From positions 12,520,221 to 12,584,220 of the forward strand of contig OZ023181.1 in NCBI GenBank assembly GCA_963995505.1: a stretch of 64,000 nucleotides of DNA, given 5' to 3'. Shown here one piece after another: positions 1 to 9,874 of this stretch. Both the position numbers and the translations under genes were made by a program. Source of the DNA: Hypericum androsaemum (Eukaryota; Streptophyta; Magnoliopsida; Malpighiales; Hypericaceae). The first letter of the stretch is position 1; every line of letters starts with the position of its first letter. The notes under the pieces were generated by a model. That model had not been told where the DNA came from, made no database searches, and saw only the letters and a list, made by a program, of their open reading frames with translations.

Positions 1-991
1 CTTGATGTCACGGTTTCTAGCTGGAGTGACTTCCACTTTCCTTTGAGAATTAGCTTGAGAACTCTCGGATTTATGCTCTACTTTGGCTGCTTGTGGCTTG
101 TCAAACTTCTTTTGGTAGTTTTGGCTTCCAAGTAGAATTTGATGTAGCTTTTGTTCTCCCCTCTCCTCTCTTGAGTTGCTTCTCAATTTTCGTTGCCATA
201 TGCACCATGTCCTCCAACTCCACATAGTGTTGCAACTCAACTTTGTCTTGAATTTCAGGATTGAGTCCATTCAAGAATCTTGCCATTGTAACTTCTCTAT
301 CTTCATCTATATCAGCTCTTATCATGGCCATCTCCATCTGTTTGAAATACTCCTCCACACTCAAATTTCCTTGCCTCATTCCTTGTAACTTCTTATACAG
401 CTCTCTATAGTAATGACTTGATACAAATCTCTTCCTCATCACCACTTTCATGTCTTCCCAAGTAGCTATAGGGCGTTCTCTATTTCTCCTCCTGCTTGTC
501 ACAAGTTGATCCCACCAAGTTATAGCATAATCAGTGAATTCGGTGATGGCAAGTTTTACCTTCTTTTCTTCGGAGCTGTTGTGGCAATCAAACACGAACT
601 CAATCTTCTTCTCCCACTCTAAGTACGCCTCCGGGTCAGAACGACCAGCAAAGGAAGGTATCTTCAGTTTGATACTCCCTATGTTGTCGTCTCTCTTTGG
701 CCATGCCTCCCTAGGTGGACGGTTTGTTCTTGCCCTCCTAAGACTCCTTGTAGAGCCTACGCCTTCTTCAGATTCAGAATCAGCTCCGCTCGATTCTCCA
801 ATAGGTACTCCGCTCCTACGCCTTTGGAGTTCGCCTCGCGTATGGGGGTTGTCACGAGAATTCTCCACGGCATCCACGCGTAGTTGCAAAGGCTCCATCT
901 GAGCTTGCACCATCTGCTCGAGCTTCCCGGCCAAGGCATCCACTAATAACTTAAGGTCTATGCTTCCCATAGTTTGACCTTCATGCGACAT
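1..991 (-). pseudogene. gag: gag of A-family Ty3/gypsy element A1 (5' part of polyprotein, frameshifted)
   Basis: This is the N-terminal capsid part of the A-family polyprotein. It starts at the ATG at 991 (MSHEGQTM) and runs off the left edge of the window. It is nearly the same as residues 1-330 of the intact copies F and H. The Gag core includes the tryptophan-rich [10 protein letters not shown] stretch. Compared with M, an extra T in the run near 116-119 shifts the frame, so the frame from 991 closes at 101. Sequence 1-100 still matches the zinc-knuckle-proximal part in another frame. The copy is therefore broken in gag. Its leader is split by element B at 1111-5280. Confidence 0.9.
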
Positions 992-1110
992 GTTTGCTGC
1001 AAGAAAAATTGGTTAGTAATAAAAAAAATATGGCCTCACAAGCTCACTCCCTTACGTGTATACTCTCAATGTATGGTGCACTCAAGTTCACTCGTGTTTG
1101 CACTCAAATA
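992..1110 (-). other. A1 leader, gag-proximal part, with splice-acceptor-like signal
   Basis: This is untranslated leader immediately upstream of the A1 gag ATG. On the minus strand, TACTAAC (1012-1018 complement), a T-rich tract and TTGCAG precede the ATG. The same arrangement is present in M, N, F, H and O. The leader stops at 1110, where B inserted; AAATA at 1106-1110 is the left target-site duplication. Confidence 0.8.
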
Positions 1111-1593
1111 TGCCGTAGGACGAATGTGCGTTGGTCAACATGTTTGTGCGTTGGACGTGTGCCTGGAACGCGTGGAGTTTGTGGTTTCAATTATTGCACT
1201 TAATTCCGCGTTTAATTTCGTGATTGTAATAAGGCACATTTAAATGCCAATTAGTGGGGGTTAGAGAGGAGGTTACGGACAGGAGGCGTGTGAAGAGGCT
1301 TGCCATAATTCTCGCCTTAACTCCTGCCTTAACTCCCGCCTTCTATTTGTATCTGGCGGACAGGAAATAATGAGGACAGATTTTTGGAATCCAAAACCGT
1401 GCAAGTGAGCTGAGTGTGCTTCGTGCGCGAGAATTTCCTACCTTGGCCGTTGGTTGGCTGCTTGTGGACTCAAGCAAACCTTCCATCTTGTTTCGGAAGA
1501 TCCAAGTGGAATTGTCCATCGTTTATTTCTTTCAACTGTTCGAGCCTCGTTCGTTTGAGGTGTTGATTCGCACGCCTCCGTTGTGCTACATCA
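1111..1593 (+). repeat. 5' LTR of B
   Basis: This 483-bp LTR begins TGCCGTAGG and ends CTACATCA. It pairs with 4798-5280 and differs at roughly three bases. No convincing TATA box was seen. Confidence 0.95.
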
Positions 1594-1595
1594 AG

Positions 1596-1607
1596 TGGTA
1601 TCAGAGC
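1596..1607 (+). other. Primer binding site of B (tRNA-iMet)
   Basis: TGGTATCAGAGC lies two bases after the 5' LTR. It is complementary to the 3' end of plant initiator tRNA-Met, the usual primer of plant Ty3/gypsy elements. Confidence 0.95.
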
Positions 1608-1766
1608 CTGAATACGATCAGATCAATTCCCATATTGATCGGGAGTGAATGCTATCACCTAGTGAGTTTGAGAGAGCCCCATCTACGAACCGATCCACAA
1701 GACTTTGTGATCTCCTGATCCAAGTCTCATTCTTACCCACCTAGCACCACCAAAATCCGTTGCAAT

Positions 1767-4700
1767 ATGGCCGATCCTAATGACACTCCAAGACCCGATA
1801 TGAACCAGAGATTCACTCAAATGGAGGCGGCAATTCAGGCCATCCTTACCCGCCTGGACAACCTCGCGGTGCAACCCCCTCCAGCTGAGGTACGTAATGA
1901 ACGAAGAGAGGAAGAGGAGGATGTAGATTCTGATGCTACCCTTAATGTGAGAAGGGGAGGGAGAGTGTTGAGGGAACGAGGTAGAGGAGGTGGTAGACAC
2001 GGTGATCTAGGACGTGCTCCTAGAAGAGAAGTTTACAGGGAGGAATATGAGCGTGGAGGAGAATATAGAAGGGTGGATCGTCCATTCAAAATGAACATAG
2101 AGAAATTCTATGGTGATGCGGACGTAGAAGGCTTTCTCAACTGGTTGGACTCGGTGGAAAAATATTTTGATTGCATGCAACTCACGGAAGAACAGAAGGT
2201 GAGCTACGTAGCCTTCAAGCTGGAGTCCGGAGCTGCCGTGTGGTGGAGGAAGGAACAAGAGTGTCGTAGGAGAAGAGGAGATCTACCAATCAGAGACTGG
2301 CCGACCATGGAGCAAGCCTTGAGGGAGAGGTTTTTGCCAGTGGACTACCATCAGACCCTCTACAGTCAATTCCTTACGTGCACTCAAGGAAATCGTTCGG
2401 TGGAAGAGTACATGACTGAATTCATGAGGTTGGCGTCGAGGAACGATGTGGAAGAGAATGAGTATCAGATGATTGCACGGTTTGTTGAGGGCCTCAGTTA
2501 TGAGATCAAGAGCAAGATGGAGTTTGACACGTTTTTGTTTTTTAACGACGCATGTGCCAAAGCCAGAAAGATCGGGGCTGCCTTGAAGAGGAAGAAAACG
2601 CCCTCTATCCGTTTTTCAGGGCCTGGCCAGGCTTCCACCTATTCAAGGGGAGGTGTGGAAAGGAGCACACCCCAAGCTTCCGAGCCTAAACCCCCTCCTA
2701 GCAAGCCTGCCCCTGTGTTTGCACAAAGAAAGGGAAAAGAGGTAGCCACAACCTCATCAATCCGATGTTTCAAATGCAATGAAATGGGCCACAAGTCTAG
2801 TGATTGTCCTAAACGCAAGTTTACACAACTATGCGAGAAGGAAGATTCGGATGAGGAGGAGGAAGGGGCGTATTTGTGTGCACCCGTGGACGAGGGTGAT
2901 GAAGAGGAGGAGACTTCTGAAGGAGAAGAGTATTGCGGGGTCATACAGAAGGTAGCATTGACCGCAACCAAGAGAGATGATTCCCAACGTAATAACTTGT
3001 TTCGCACGAGTTGTCATGTTGGGAAAGTGGTGTGTGAAGTGATAATAGATGGAGGCAGCCAGGAGAACTTTGTGAGTAGCAAGACAGTGGAAAAGCTTGG
3101 CTTGAAGATCTCACCTCACCCCACTCCATATTCCATTGGATGGGTCAGATCCGGAGGGGGAATCAAGGTCAACTCGAGGTGCACTGTCCCAATCACAATT
3201 GGGAAGTATTCTGACCAAGTTGTATGTGATGTCCTTGAGATGGATGCATGCAACATTCTGTTAGGCAGACCTTGGGAGTTTGATAATAAGGTCGTGCATC
3301 GAGGCGAAGAGAACACGTACGAGGTCAGAAAAGGGGGAGAGAAGTTTACTTTGTTGCCAAAGAAGCCTAAGCACGTGAAGGGGCAAACCAATGCCATGCA
3401 TGCTCGTTGGTGTACCTACTTACAGAAATTCCCTTTTAAGATCTCTCATAAAAGCGGAACTCAGAATATAGTTGCTGATGCTTTGAGTAGGAGACTTGCA
3501 TTGCTTACTGAGTTACGAGGTGTGATTACTGCCTTTGATTGTGTTCGAGATATGTATGAGGAAGATGGAGACTTTGGTGATATCTGGATGAAGTGCAAGG
3601 AAGGAAAGGGTGTAGGAGATTATTTCTTGCAAGATGGGTTCCTAATGAGAGGGAATCAGTTGTGTGTACCAAAGTCATCCCTACGTGCTCATGTGATGCA
3701 AGAGATGCACGCGGGAGGCTTGGCAGCTCATTTGGGACGTGACAAGACCTTGTCCTCGTTGCAAGAGCGTTTCCATTGGCCAAAGATGTACAAGGATGTT
3801 GCTAAGTTTGTGCGACACTGCCGTGTGTGCCAAGAAACGAAGGGAGGAGTCAACAATGCTGGCCTGTACACGCCTTTGCCAATTCCCAATGCCATATGGG
3901 AAGACCTTAGCATGGATTTTATCCTTGGCTTACCCCGCACTCCAAGAGGGGCGGATTCTATTTTTGTTATTGTTGACAGGTTGTCAAAGATGGCGCATTT
4001 TGTGCCATGCAAGAAGACGAATGATGCGGCCGCGGTGGCAAGGCATTTCTTTAGAGAGGTGGTGCGTTTGCATGGCGTGCCTAAAACGATTGTTTCTGAT
4101 CGAGACACCAAGTTTCTTGCCAGCTTTTGGAAGACACTTTGGAGGATGTTCGATGCCACGCTCCAATTCAGCACCACCGCGCACCCTCAGACAGATGGTC
4201 AAACGGAAGCAACCAACCGCACCCTTGGCAACCTTCTTCGCAGCTTGTGTCATGAGAGGCTAAGGCAGTGGGATCTTGCTTTGCCTATTGCGGAATTCGC
4301 GTATAATGCAGCTGTTCACAGGTCTACGGGGAAGCCTCCCTTTGCTTTGGTGTATACAAAGGCCCCTAACCATTTGGTTGATGTCTCCAGCGTGCCACGA
4401 CCTGTTCGCGCCAACACAAGTGCCCTCGCCTATGCTGAAGACGTGCAAGCCATACTGGAAGCTGTGAAGAAAAGACTTAGCACAATGTACGCTAAGGAGA
4501 AAGAGCGAGTGGATGCAAAGCGAAAGGTGCAAATATTTCAACCCGGAGAACAGGTTATGGTGCACTTTCGCAAGGAACGCATGCCCGCAGGCTGGGGAGG
4601 CAAGCTTCAAGCACGACGGTTTGGTCCATACAAGGTGCTCCGGCGTGTCAACGACAATGCATATGTGATTGACCTTCCGGAAGATCTAGGCGTATCGAGG

Positions 4701-4775
4701 ACCTTCAACGTAGCTGATCTCACGCCATATTTCAATCCTCTTCCTTTGCCAAGCCGTTTAGCTGCTCGAGACTAG
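1767..4775 (+). CDS. gag-pol: Gag-protease-integrase polyprotein of B, RT/RNase H deleted
   Basis: The ORF is 1002 codons and starts [10 protein letters not shown]. Gag covers about residues 1-330, with an RNA-binding arginine/glycine-rich stretch near 60-95 and a CCHC zinc knuckle [14 protein letters not shown] near 333-346. The aspartic protease motif IIDGGSQENF is near 425. Soon after LLPKKPK (about 533) the protein jumps to [14 protein letters not shown], the very end of RNase H. Relatives C and D have the RT and RNase H domains at this point. Integrase follows with its HHCC zinc domain, catalytic D ([10 protein letters not shown]), D (SDRDTKF) and E (in [13 protein letters not shown]), all intact. 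The frame stays open across the deletion, which is unusual for simple decay. It ends just before the polypurine tract. Confidence 0.93.
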   Translation: MADPNDTPRPDMNQRFTQMEAAIQAILTRLDNLAVQPPPAEVRNERREEEEDVDSDATLNVRRGGRVLRERGRGGGRHGDLGRAPRREVYREEYERGGEYRRVDRPFKMNIEKFYGDADVEGFLNWLDSVEKYFDCMQLTEEQKVSYVAFKLESGAAVWWRKEQECRRRRGDLPIRDWPTMEQALRERFLPVDYHQTLYSQFLTCTQGNRSVEEYMTEFMRLASRNDVEENEYQMIARFVEGLSYEIKSKMEFDTFLFFNDACAKARKIGAALKRKKTPSIRFSGPGQASTYSRGGVERSTPQASEPKPPPSKPAPVFAQRKGKEVATTSSIRCFKCNEMGHKSSDCPKRKFTQLCEKEDSDEEEEGAYLCAPVDEGDEEEETSEGEEYCGVIQKVALTATKRDDSQRNNLFRTSCHVGKVVCEVIIDGGSQENFVSSKTVEKLGLKISPHPTPYSIGWVRSGGGIKVNSRCTVPITIGKYSDQVVCDVLEMDACNILLGRPWEFDNKVVHRGEENTYEVRKGGEKFTLLPKKPKHVKGQTNAMHARWCTYLQKFPFKISHKSGTQNIVADALSRRLALLTELRGVITAFDCVRDMYEEDGDFGDIWMKCKEGKGVGDYFLQDGFLMRGNQLCVPKSSLRAHVMQEMHAGGLAAHLGRDKTLSSLQERFHWPKMYKDVAKFVRHCRVCQETKGGVNNAGLYTPLPIPNAIWEDLSMDFILGLPRTPRGADSIFVIVDRLSKMAHFVPCKKTNDAAAVARHFFREVVRLHGVPKTIVSDRDTKFLASFWKTLWRMFDATLQFSTTAHPQTDGQTEATNRTLGNLLRSLCHERLRQWDLALPIAEFAYNAAVHRSTGKPPFALVYTKAPNHLVDVSSVPRPVRANTSALAYAEDVQAILEAVKKRLSTMYAKEKERVDAKRKVQIFQPGEQVMVHFRKERMPAGWGGKLQARRFGPYKVLRRVNDNAYVIDLPEDLGVSRTFNVADLTPYFNPLPLPSRLAARD

Positions 4776-4784
4776 CAGGCTCTT

Positions 4785-4797
4785 AAGGGGGGGAGGA
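4785..4797 (+). other. Polypurine tract of B
   Basis: A purine run AAGGGGGGGAGGA directly precedes the 3' LTR. This is the plus-strand priming site. Confidence 0.9.
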
Positions 4798-5280
4798 TGC
4801 CGTAGGACGAATGTGCGTTGGTCAACATGTTTGTGCGTTGGACGTGTGCCTGGAACGCGTGGAGTTTGTGGTTTCAATTATTGCACTTAATTCCGCGTTT
4901 AATTTCGTGATTGTAATAAGGCACATTTAAATGCCAATTAGTGGGGGTTAGAGGGGAGGTTACGGACAGGAGGCGTGTGAAGAGGCTTGCCATAATTCTC
5001 GCCTTAACTCCTGCCTTAACTCCCGCCTTCTATTTGTATCTGGCGGACAGGAAATAATGAGGACAGATTTTTGGAATCCAAAAACGTGCAAGTGAGCTGA
5101 GTGCGCTTCGTGCGCGAGAATTTCCTACCTTGGCCGTTGGTTGGCTGCTTGTGGACTCAAGCAAACCTTCCATCTTGTTTCGGAAGATCCAAGTGGAATT
5201 GTCCATCGTTTATTTCTTTCAACTGTTCGAGCCTCGTTCGTTTGAGGTGTTGATTCGCACGCCTCCGTTGTGCTACATCA
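4798..5280 (+). repeat. 3' LTR of B
   Basis: This 483-bp LTR is a near-identical partner of 1111-1593. It is followed by the right target-site duplication AAATA at 5281-5285. Confidence 0.95.
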
Positions 5281-5285
5281 AAATA

Positions 5286-5770
5286 TTTGGCTTTTCTCTC
5301 TAAGATACTCGCACACTCTTGCCTTTTTCCTCTCGTGATACTTGTATGTTCTTACTAAGGCTAGAACGGCCTTGCTTGAGCTTAACGCTTTAACAACAGA
5401 ATGTTAAAGTTCCTCTTTTGATCTTGTTTGTCCCTTTTCTTGATCAGCTGCTGCGCCTTCTTGGTTCGCTAGCTTCCCTCGGATTTGCTTCCTCTTTAGC
5501 TTGCGGCTTCCAAATTAGCTTGCTTCCTCTTTAGCTTGCGGCTTCCTTTTCTTTTTCTTTTTCTTTCCTTTTTCTTTTCTTTTCTTTTCTTTTCTTTTCT
5601 TTTCTTTTCTTTTCTTGCTTCACTCGTTTGTTTTCCTCTCTTTTCTCTCAAACAGCGAAGAGAGAAAACGAACCAATAAGAACAAAAATAACAAGCAACA
5701 AAACGAACCAACAAGAACAAAAATAACAAGGATAATGAACTAAAGTAACAAGCTAAGCTCTGATACCAAC
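5286..5770 (-). other. A1 leader, LTR-proximal part, with primer binding site and AAAAG tract
   Basis: The A1 untranslated leader continues on the far side of B. On the minus strand it begins with the tRNA-Met primer site (5757-5768, read as gctctgatacca on plus). It then has a short-period purine repeat (5545-5617, GAAAA/GAAAG units on the minus strand). Long minus-strand ORFs here are low-complexity artefacts. Confidence 0.9.
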
Positions 5771-6575
5771 TGATATGAATCTTCGCGAAAAAGACTCACA
5801 ACTCGGACCGTTTGTTACTTTAGAATGGAACAGATCACAACTCACAAGAACTCACACGAACTAAGGTGCGAAGTTGAACCTTAACCCGCAGCAAGAGCTT
5901 CTGAACCTTGACCTAAGGTCGTATCACGCCACGAGCGGGGATGGATGATCCGCTTGATAAGTGAAAGATAAATTCTAGCCAAGACGACTCACCAGCCTAA
6001 GCAAGAACAAACGAGTATCAAAACTAACAATTAGCCAATGCTAAGTAATTCTCTGAATTGTTGTTGTTTATTGAAGGGGGACGCCTCTTTATATAGGCTC
6101 CATAAGTCTTACAACTTTCCTAAACGAAACTAACTCCAAATAAGGAGTTTAAGGCTGGTCAGAACTCTCTTTCCTATTCTAAAGAGATTCTGGCCGAACT
6201 TATTCAACTAAATAAGGAATTATATAAGCAAATAATATCTAATAGAATAACTACTAGCTGCACGTCCAAAACAAGTAGATGCACAGACTAAATAGGCTGA
6301 TTCTTCTTGATTCTCCATGTGCGCATGCATCTAGAAGCTTACGTGCATGTCAAGCTTCCTATTTAGCTTCCAAAACGTGCATGGGTCTCCCTTGGGCTTC
6401 TTGGACGTCCTTGGTCCTCCACGCACTTGCTTGAGACCAAACGTCTTGCATTAATCCATTGAAGTCAGATTGCAACTTCTTAGCTCGTGCTCTTGTCATT
6501 GGCCCAATTGGAACTTGAACGTGCTTCGAGTCTACAAGCTTGATAGTAGGTGCGTCCTTAGGCTTGCTCACATCA
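5771..6575 (-). repeat. 5' LTR of A1 (A family)
   Basis: This 805-bp LTR starts on the minus strand with TGATGTGAGCAAGCC (at 6575) and ends CATATCA (at 5771). It encodes the usual A-family tail with [13 protein letters not shown]. It sits directly against the 10-bp satellite at 6576, so A1 inserted into the array. The other end is outside the window. Confidence 0.93.
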
Positions 6576-9085
6576 TTTTCCTTGCCTTTTCATGCCTTTT
6601 CTTTCCTTATCTGTCATTTTCTTGCCTTTTCCTGGCCTTTTCTTTCCTTTTCTTGCCTTATCTAACCTTTTGTTCCCTTTTCTTATCTTTTCATGCCTTT
6701 TCTTGCCTTATGCCTTTTGTTGCCTTTTCTTGCCTTTTCTTATCTTTTCATGCCTTTTCCATACCTTTTCTTTCCTTTTCCTTTCCTTTTCTTGCCTTAT
6801 CTTGCCTTTTCTTGCCTTTTCCTCGCCCTTTCTTCCATTTTCTTGCCTTTTCATGCCTTTTCTTGCCTTATCTTTCTTTTTCTTCCCTTTTCATACCTTT
6901 TCCATGCCTTATCTTGCCTTTTCTTTCATTTTCCTTGCCTTTTCTTGCATTTTTTTTGCCTTAACTTGCCTTATCTTTCCTTTTCTTGCCTTTTCTTGCC
7001 TTATCTTGCCTTTTCATACCTTTTCTAGCCTTTTCTTGCTTATCTTTCCTTTTCTCGCCTTTTCTCGCCTTTTCCTTGCCTTTTCTTTCCTTTTCATGCC
7101 TTTTCCATGCCTTTTCTTACCTTTTCTTGCCTTATCTTGCCTTTTCCTTGCATGTTCTTGCCTTATCTTACCTTTTCTTGCCTTATCTTTTCTTTTCTTG
7201 CCTTATCTTGCATTTTCCTTGCTTTTCTTTCCTTTTCCTGCCTTTTCTTACATTTTCTTACCTTTTCATGCCTTTTCTTGCCTTTTCTTACCCTTTCATA
7301 CCTTTTCTTGCCTTTTCCTTGCCTTTTCCTATCTTTTATTGCCCTATCTTTCCTTTCTTTCCTTTTCTTGCCTTTTCGTTGCCTTTTCTTGCCTTATCTT
7401 GCCTTTTCTTTCAATTTCTTACCATTTCTTTCCTTTTCCTTCCTTTTCTTGCCTTATCTTTTTCGTTTCATGCCATTTCATGCCTTTTCTTCCCTTTTTA
7501 TTTCTTATCTTGCTTTTTCTTACCTTTTCTTGCCTTTTCTTTCCTTATCATGCCTTTTCTTGCCTTATCTTCCCATTTCTTTCCTTTTCCTTGCCTTTTC
7601 TTTCCTTATCTTGCCTTTTCTTGACTTTTCCTTGCCTTAGCTTTCCTTTTCTTACCTTATCTTGCATTTTCTTTTCTTTTCTTACCTTTTCATGCCTTTT
7701 CTCGCCTTATCTTTCTTTTTCTTGCCTTTTCATGCCTTTTCCATGCCTTTGCTTGCCATTTCATGCCTTTTCCATGCATTTTCTTGCCTTATCTCGCCTT
7801 TTCCTTCCCTTATTGTCCCTTATCTATCCTTTTCTTTCCTTTTTATGCCATATCTTGCCTTTTTTAACTTTTCTTGCATTTTCTTACCTTTTCATGCCTT
7901 TTCTTTTCTTATCTTGCCTTTTCATTCCTTAACTTGCCTTTTCTTGCCTTTTCATGCCATTTCCTTGCCTTTTCCTTGCCTTTTCTTGCCTATTCTTTCC
8001 TTATCTTGCCTTTTCTTTCCTTTCCTTGCCTTATCTTGCCTTTTGTTGCCTCATCTTTCCTTTTCATTCCTTTTCTTGCCTTTTCTTTCATTTTCTTGCA
8101 TTTTCGTGCCTTTTCTTGCCATTTTATTCCTTATCTTGCCTTTTCTTACATTTTCTTGCCTTTTTTTGCCATCTCATGCCATTTCTAACCTTTTCATGCC
8201 TTTCCTCGCCTTTTCATGCCTTTTCCTTGCATTTTCTTGCCTTTTCATGCCTTTTTCTTGCCATTTCTTTCCTTATCTTGCCTTTTCTTGCCTTTCCTTG
8301 CCTTTTATTTCCTCTTCTTGCCTCATCTTTCCTTTTCTTGCCTTTCCTTCCCTTTTCTTGCCTTATCTTTCCTTATCTTGCCTTGTCTTGCCATATCTTC
8401 ACCTTTCTTGCCTTTTCCTTGCCTTATCATGTCTTAACTTTCCTTTTCTTGCCCTTTTCTTGCCTTATCTTGCCTTTTCTTTCCATTTATTTCCTTTTCT
8501 TGCCTTTTCTTGCCTTATCTTGTCTTTTCTTTCTTTTTTTTGCCTTATCTTACCATTTCATGCCTTTCCTTTCCTTGCCTTTTCTTGCCTTTTCCTTGCC
8601 TTTTCTTAACTTAACTTGTCGTTTCCTTGCCTTTTCTTAACTTACCTTGCCTTATCCTGCTTTTTCTTATCTTTTCCATGCCTTTTCTTTCCTTTTCTCT
8701 ACTTATATTGCCTTTTCTTGCCTCATCTTGTCTTTTCTTGCCTTTCCTTCCCTTTTCTTGCCTTATATTGCCTTATCTTTACTTTTCTTTCCTTTTCTTG
8801 CCTCTTCTTACCTTATCTTGCATTTTCTTGCCTTTTCTCATCTTTTCTTTCCTTATCTTGCCCTTTCATGCCTATGCCTTTTCTTACCTCATCTTTCCTT
8901 TTCTGGCCTTATCTTCCCTTTTTTTATTCCTTATCTTGCCTTTTCAAGCCTTTTCCAAGCCTTTTCTTGCCTTTCCTTCATTTTCTTGCATTTTCCTTGC
9001 CTTTTCTTTCCTTTTCTTGCCTTATCTTGCCTTTTCTTGCCTCATCTTTCTTTTTCTTACCTTTCCATCCCTTTTCTTGCCTTAT
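6576..9085. repeat. 10-bp satellite array, block 1
   Basis: About 2.5 kb of degenerate ~10-bp units close to TTGCCTTTTC. Variants include TTTCCTTTTC, TTGCCTTATC and ATGCCTTTTC, plus occasional 11-bp units. The other strand reads GAAAAGGCAA, so an A4 run recurs about once per helical turn. The array lacks stop codons on plus, which yields long Phe/Leu/Ser/Pro ORFs in all frames that are not genes. The unit has been interrupted by A1 on the left and the L/M composite on the right. Confidence 0.95.
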
Positions 9086-9874
9086 TGATACGAACCCCGC
9101 CAACGATGCACGAGACCCGTCCAAGAAGCGTTGAAATCCCAGATCGTTCTAGATCAGTTTGTGATGGAGATCTCGACCTGATGCTCACAATCAAACAAGA
9201 ACCTTGGTATTAAGACCGCGACCCGCTCCTTGTGTTGAAACAAAGAACCTTGATATATCGATGACGCCACAAACGGTATGAAGATCCGCTTGATAAGTCG
9301 AAGGTGAACTCGACGGAATCGCTCCGCTGTGTTCGAGAAGTTCCGTAGAACCAAGGGAGAGTGACGCAGCTTGAACGCGTGTCAATCAAGGTCTCTCTAC
9401 AAACTCGCTCGATCTCGTGAGTAAGGATAGATAAGAACTCGTGAATCACGACAACTACCGTCGATCAAACACGAGGGGTTCCGCAAGTGGAACGGCCAGC
9501 TGGGGCGTTCGTAACCAAATCAGGGACGCTCCCTTGCGAAGTTATTTCGCTTGATTCTCTCCTCTCTCTGGGATTAATTTTTCCTTTTTGTCAATACTTT
9601 ATTTCTGGAATGGAAGGTACAATATAAGGAAGGTGTGAAACGGCCACAATTATTCCAGCCGTCCATCTTTAACCTTCGCTCCTAATGGCAAGATTAAAGG
9701 CAAGTTAATTCGTTGCCTTATAAGCTTCCAACGTCCGAAATCTAACCCTCCCACATCATGACAATTTATTACACGGAAATAAAGACAAGGAAATAGACCA
9801 AATAACGGAAACGATCACATGCAAACGGTCGGACAAGGCATGAAAGTTGGCAATAGTACGACGTTCCTACGTCA
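9086..9874 (-). repeat. 3' LTR of element L
   Basis: This ~789-bp LTR starts on the minus strand with TGACGTAGGAACG (at 9874) and ends GTATCA (at 9086). A polypurine tract AAGGAGGGGCGGA lies at 9875-9887. It contains the conserved ACTTATCAAGCGGAT...CCGTTTGTGGCGT module (9264-9298, minus) shared with LTRs of A, J and K. No second L LTR is in the window. It abuts the satellite at CTTAT (9081-9085). Confidence 0.85.

Larger units (their letters stand above)
1111..5280 (+). mobile_element. Element B: complete Ty3/gypsy LTR element lacking RT/RNase H
   Basis: The element is 4170 bp, bounded by two 483-bp LTRs that start TG and end CA. It is flanked by a perfect 5-bp duplication AAATA (1106-1110 and 5281-5285). 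It has a tRNA-Met primer site, one long ORF and a polypurine tract. The LTRs differ at only about three positions by eye, so insertion was recent. It lies in the leader of A1 in opposite orientation. The internal region carries gag, protease and integrase, but reverse transcriptase and most of RNase H are missing without a frameshift. It could not reverse transcribe itself, so mobility would need RT supplied by a relative, or the deletion followed insertion. Confidence 0.95.

Noticed and set aside
1111..5280. B considered as part of A1.
   Set aside because: Perfect AAATA duplication, its own LTR pair and opposite orientation show a separate later insertion.
6576..9085. Possible CRISPR-like array because of regular short repeats.
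   Set aside because: There are no unique spacers: units are contiguous, degenerate and 10 bp long, and the context is eukaryotic.
6470..9213. Several long plus-strand ORFs (up to ~446 codons) rich in Phe, Leu, Ser and Pro, resembling membrane proteins.
   Set aside because: They are translations of the stop-free 10-bp satellite, present in all three frames at once with a 10-residue period. There is no independent coding signal.
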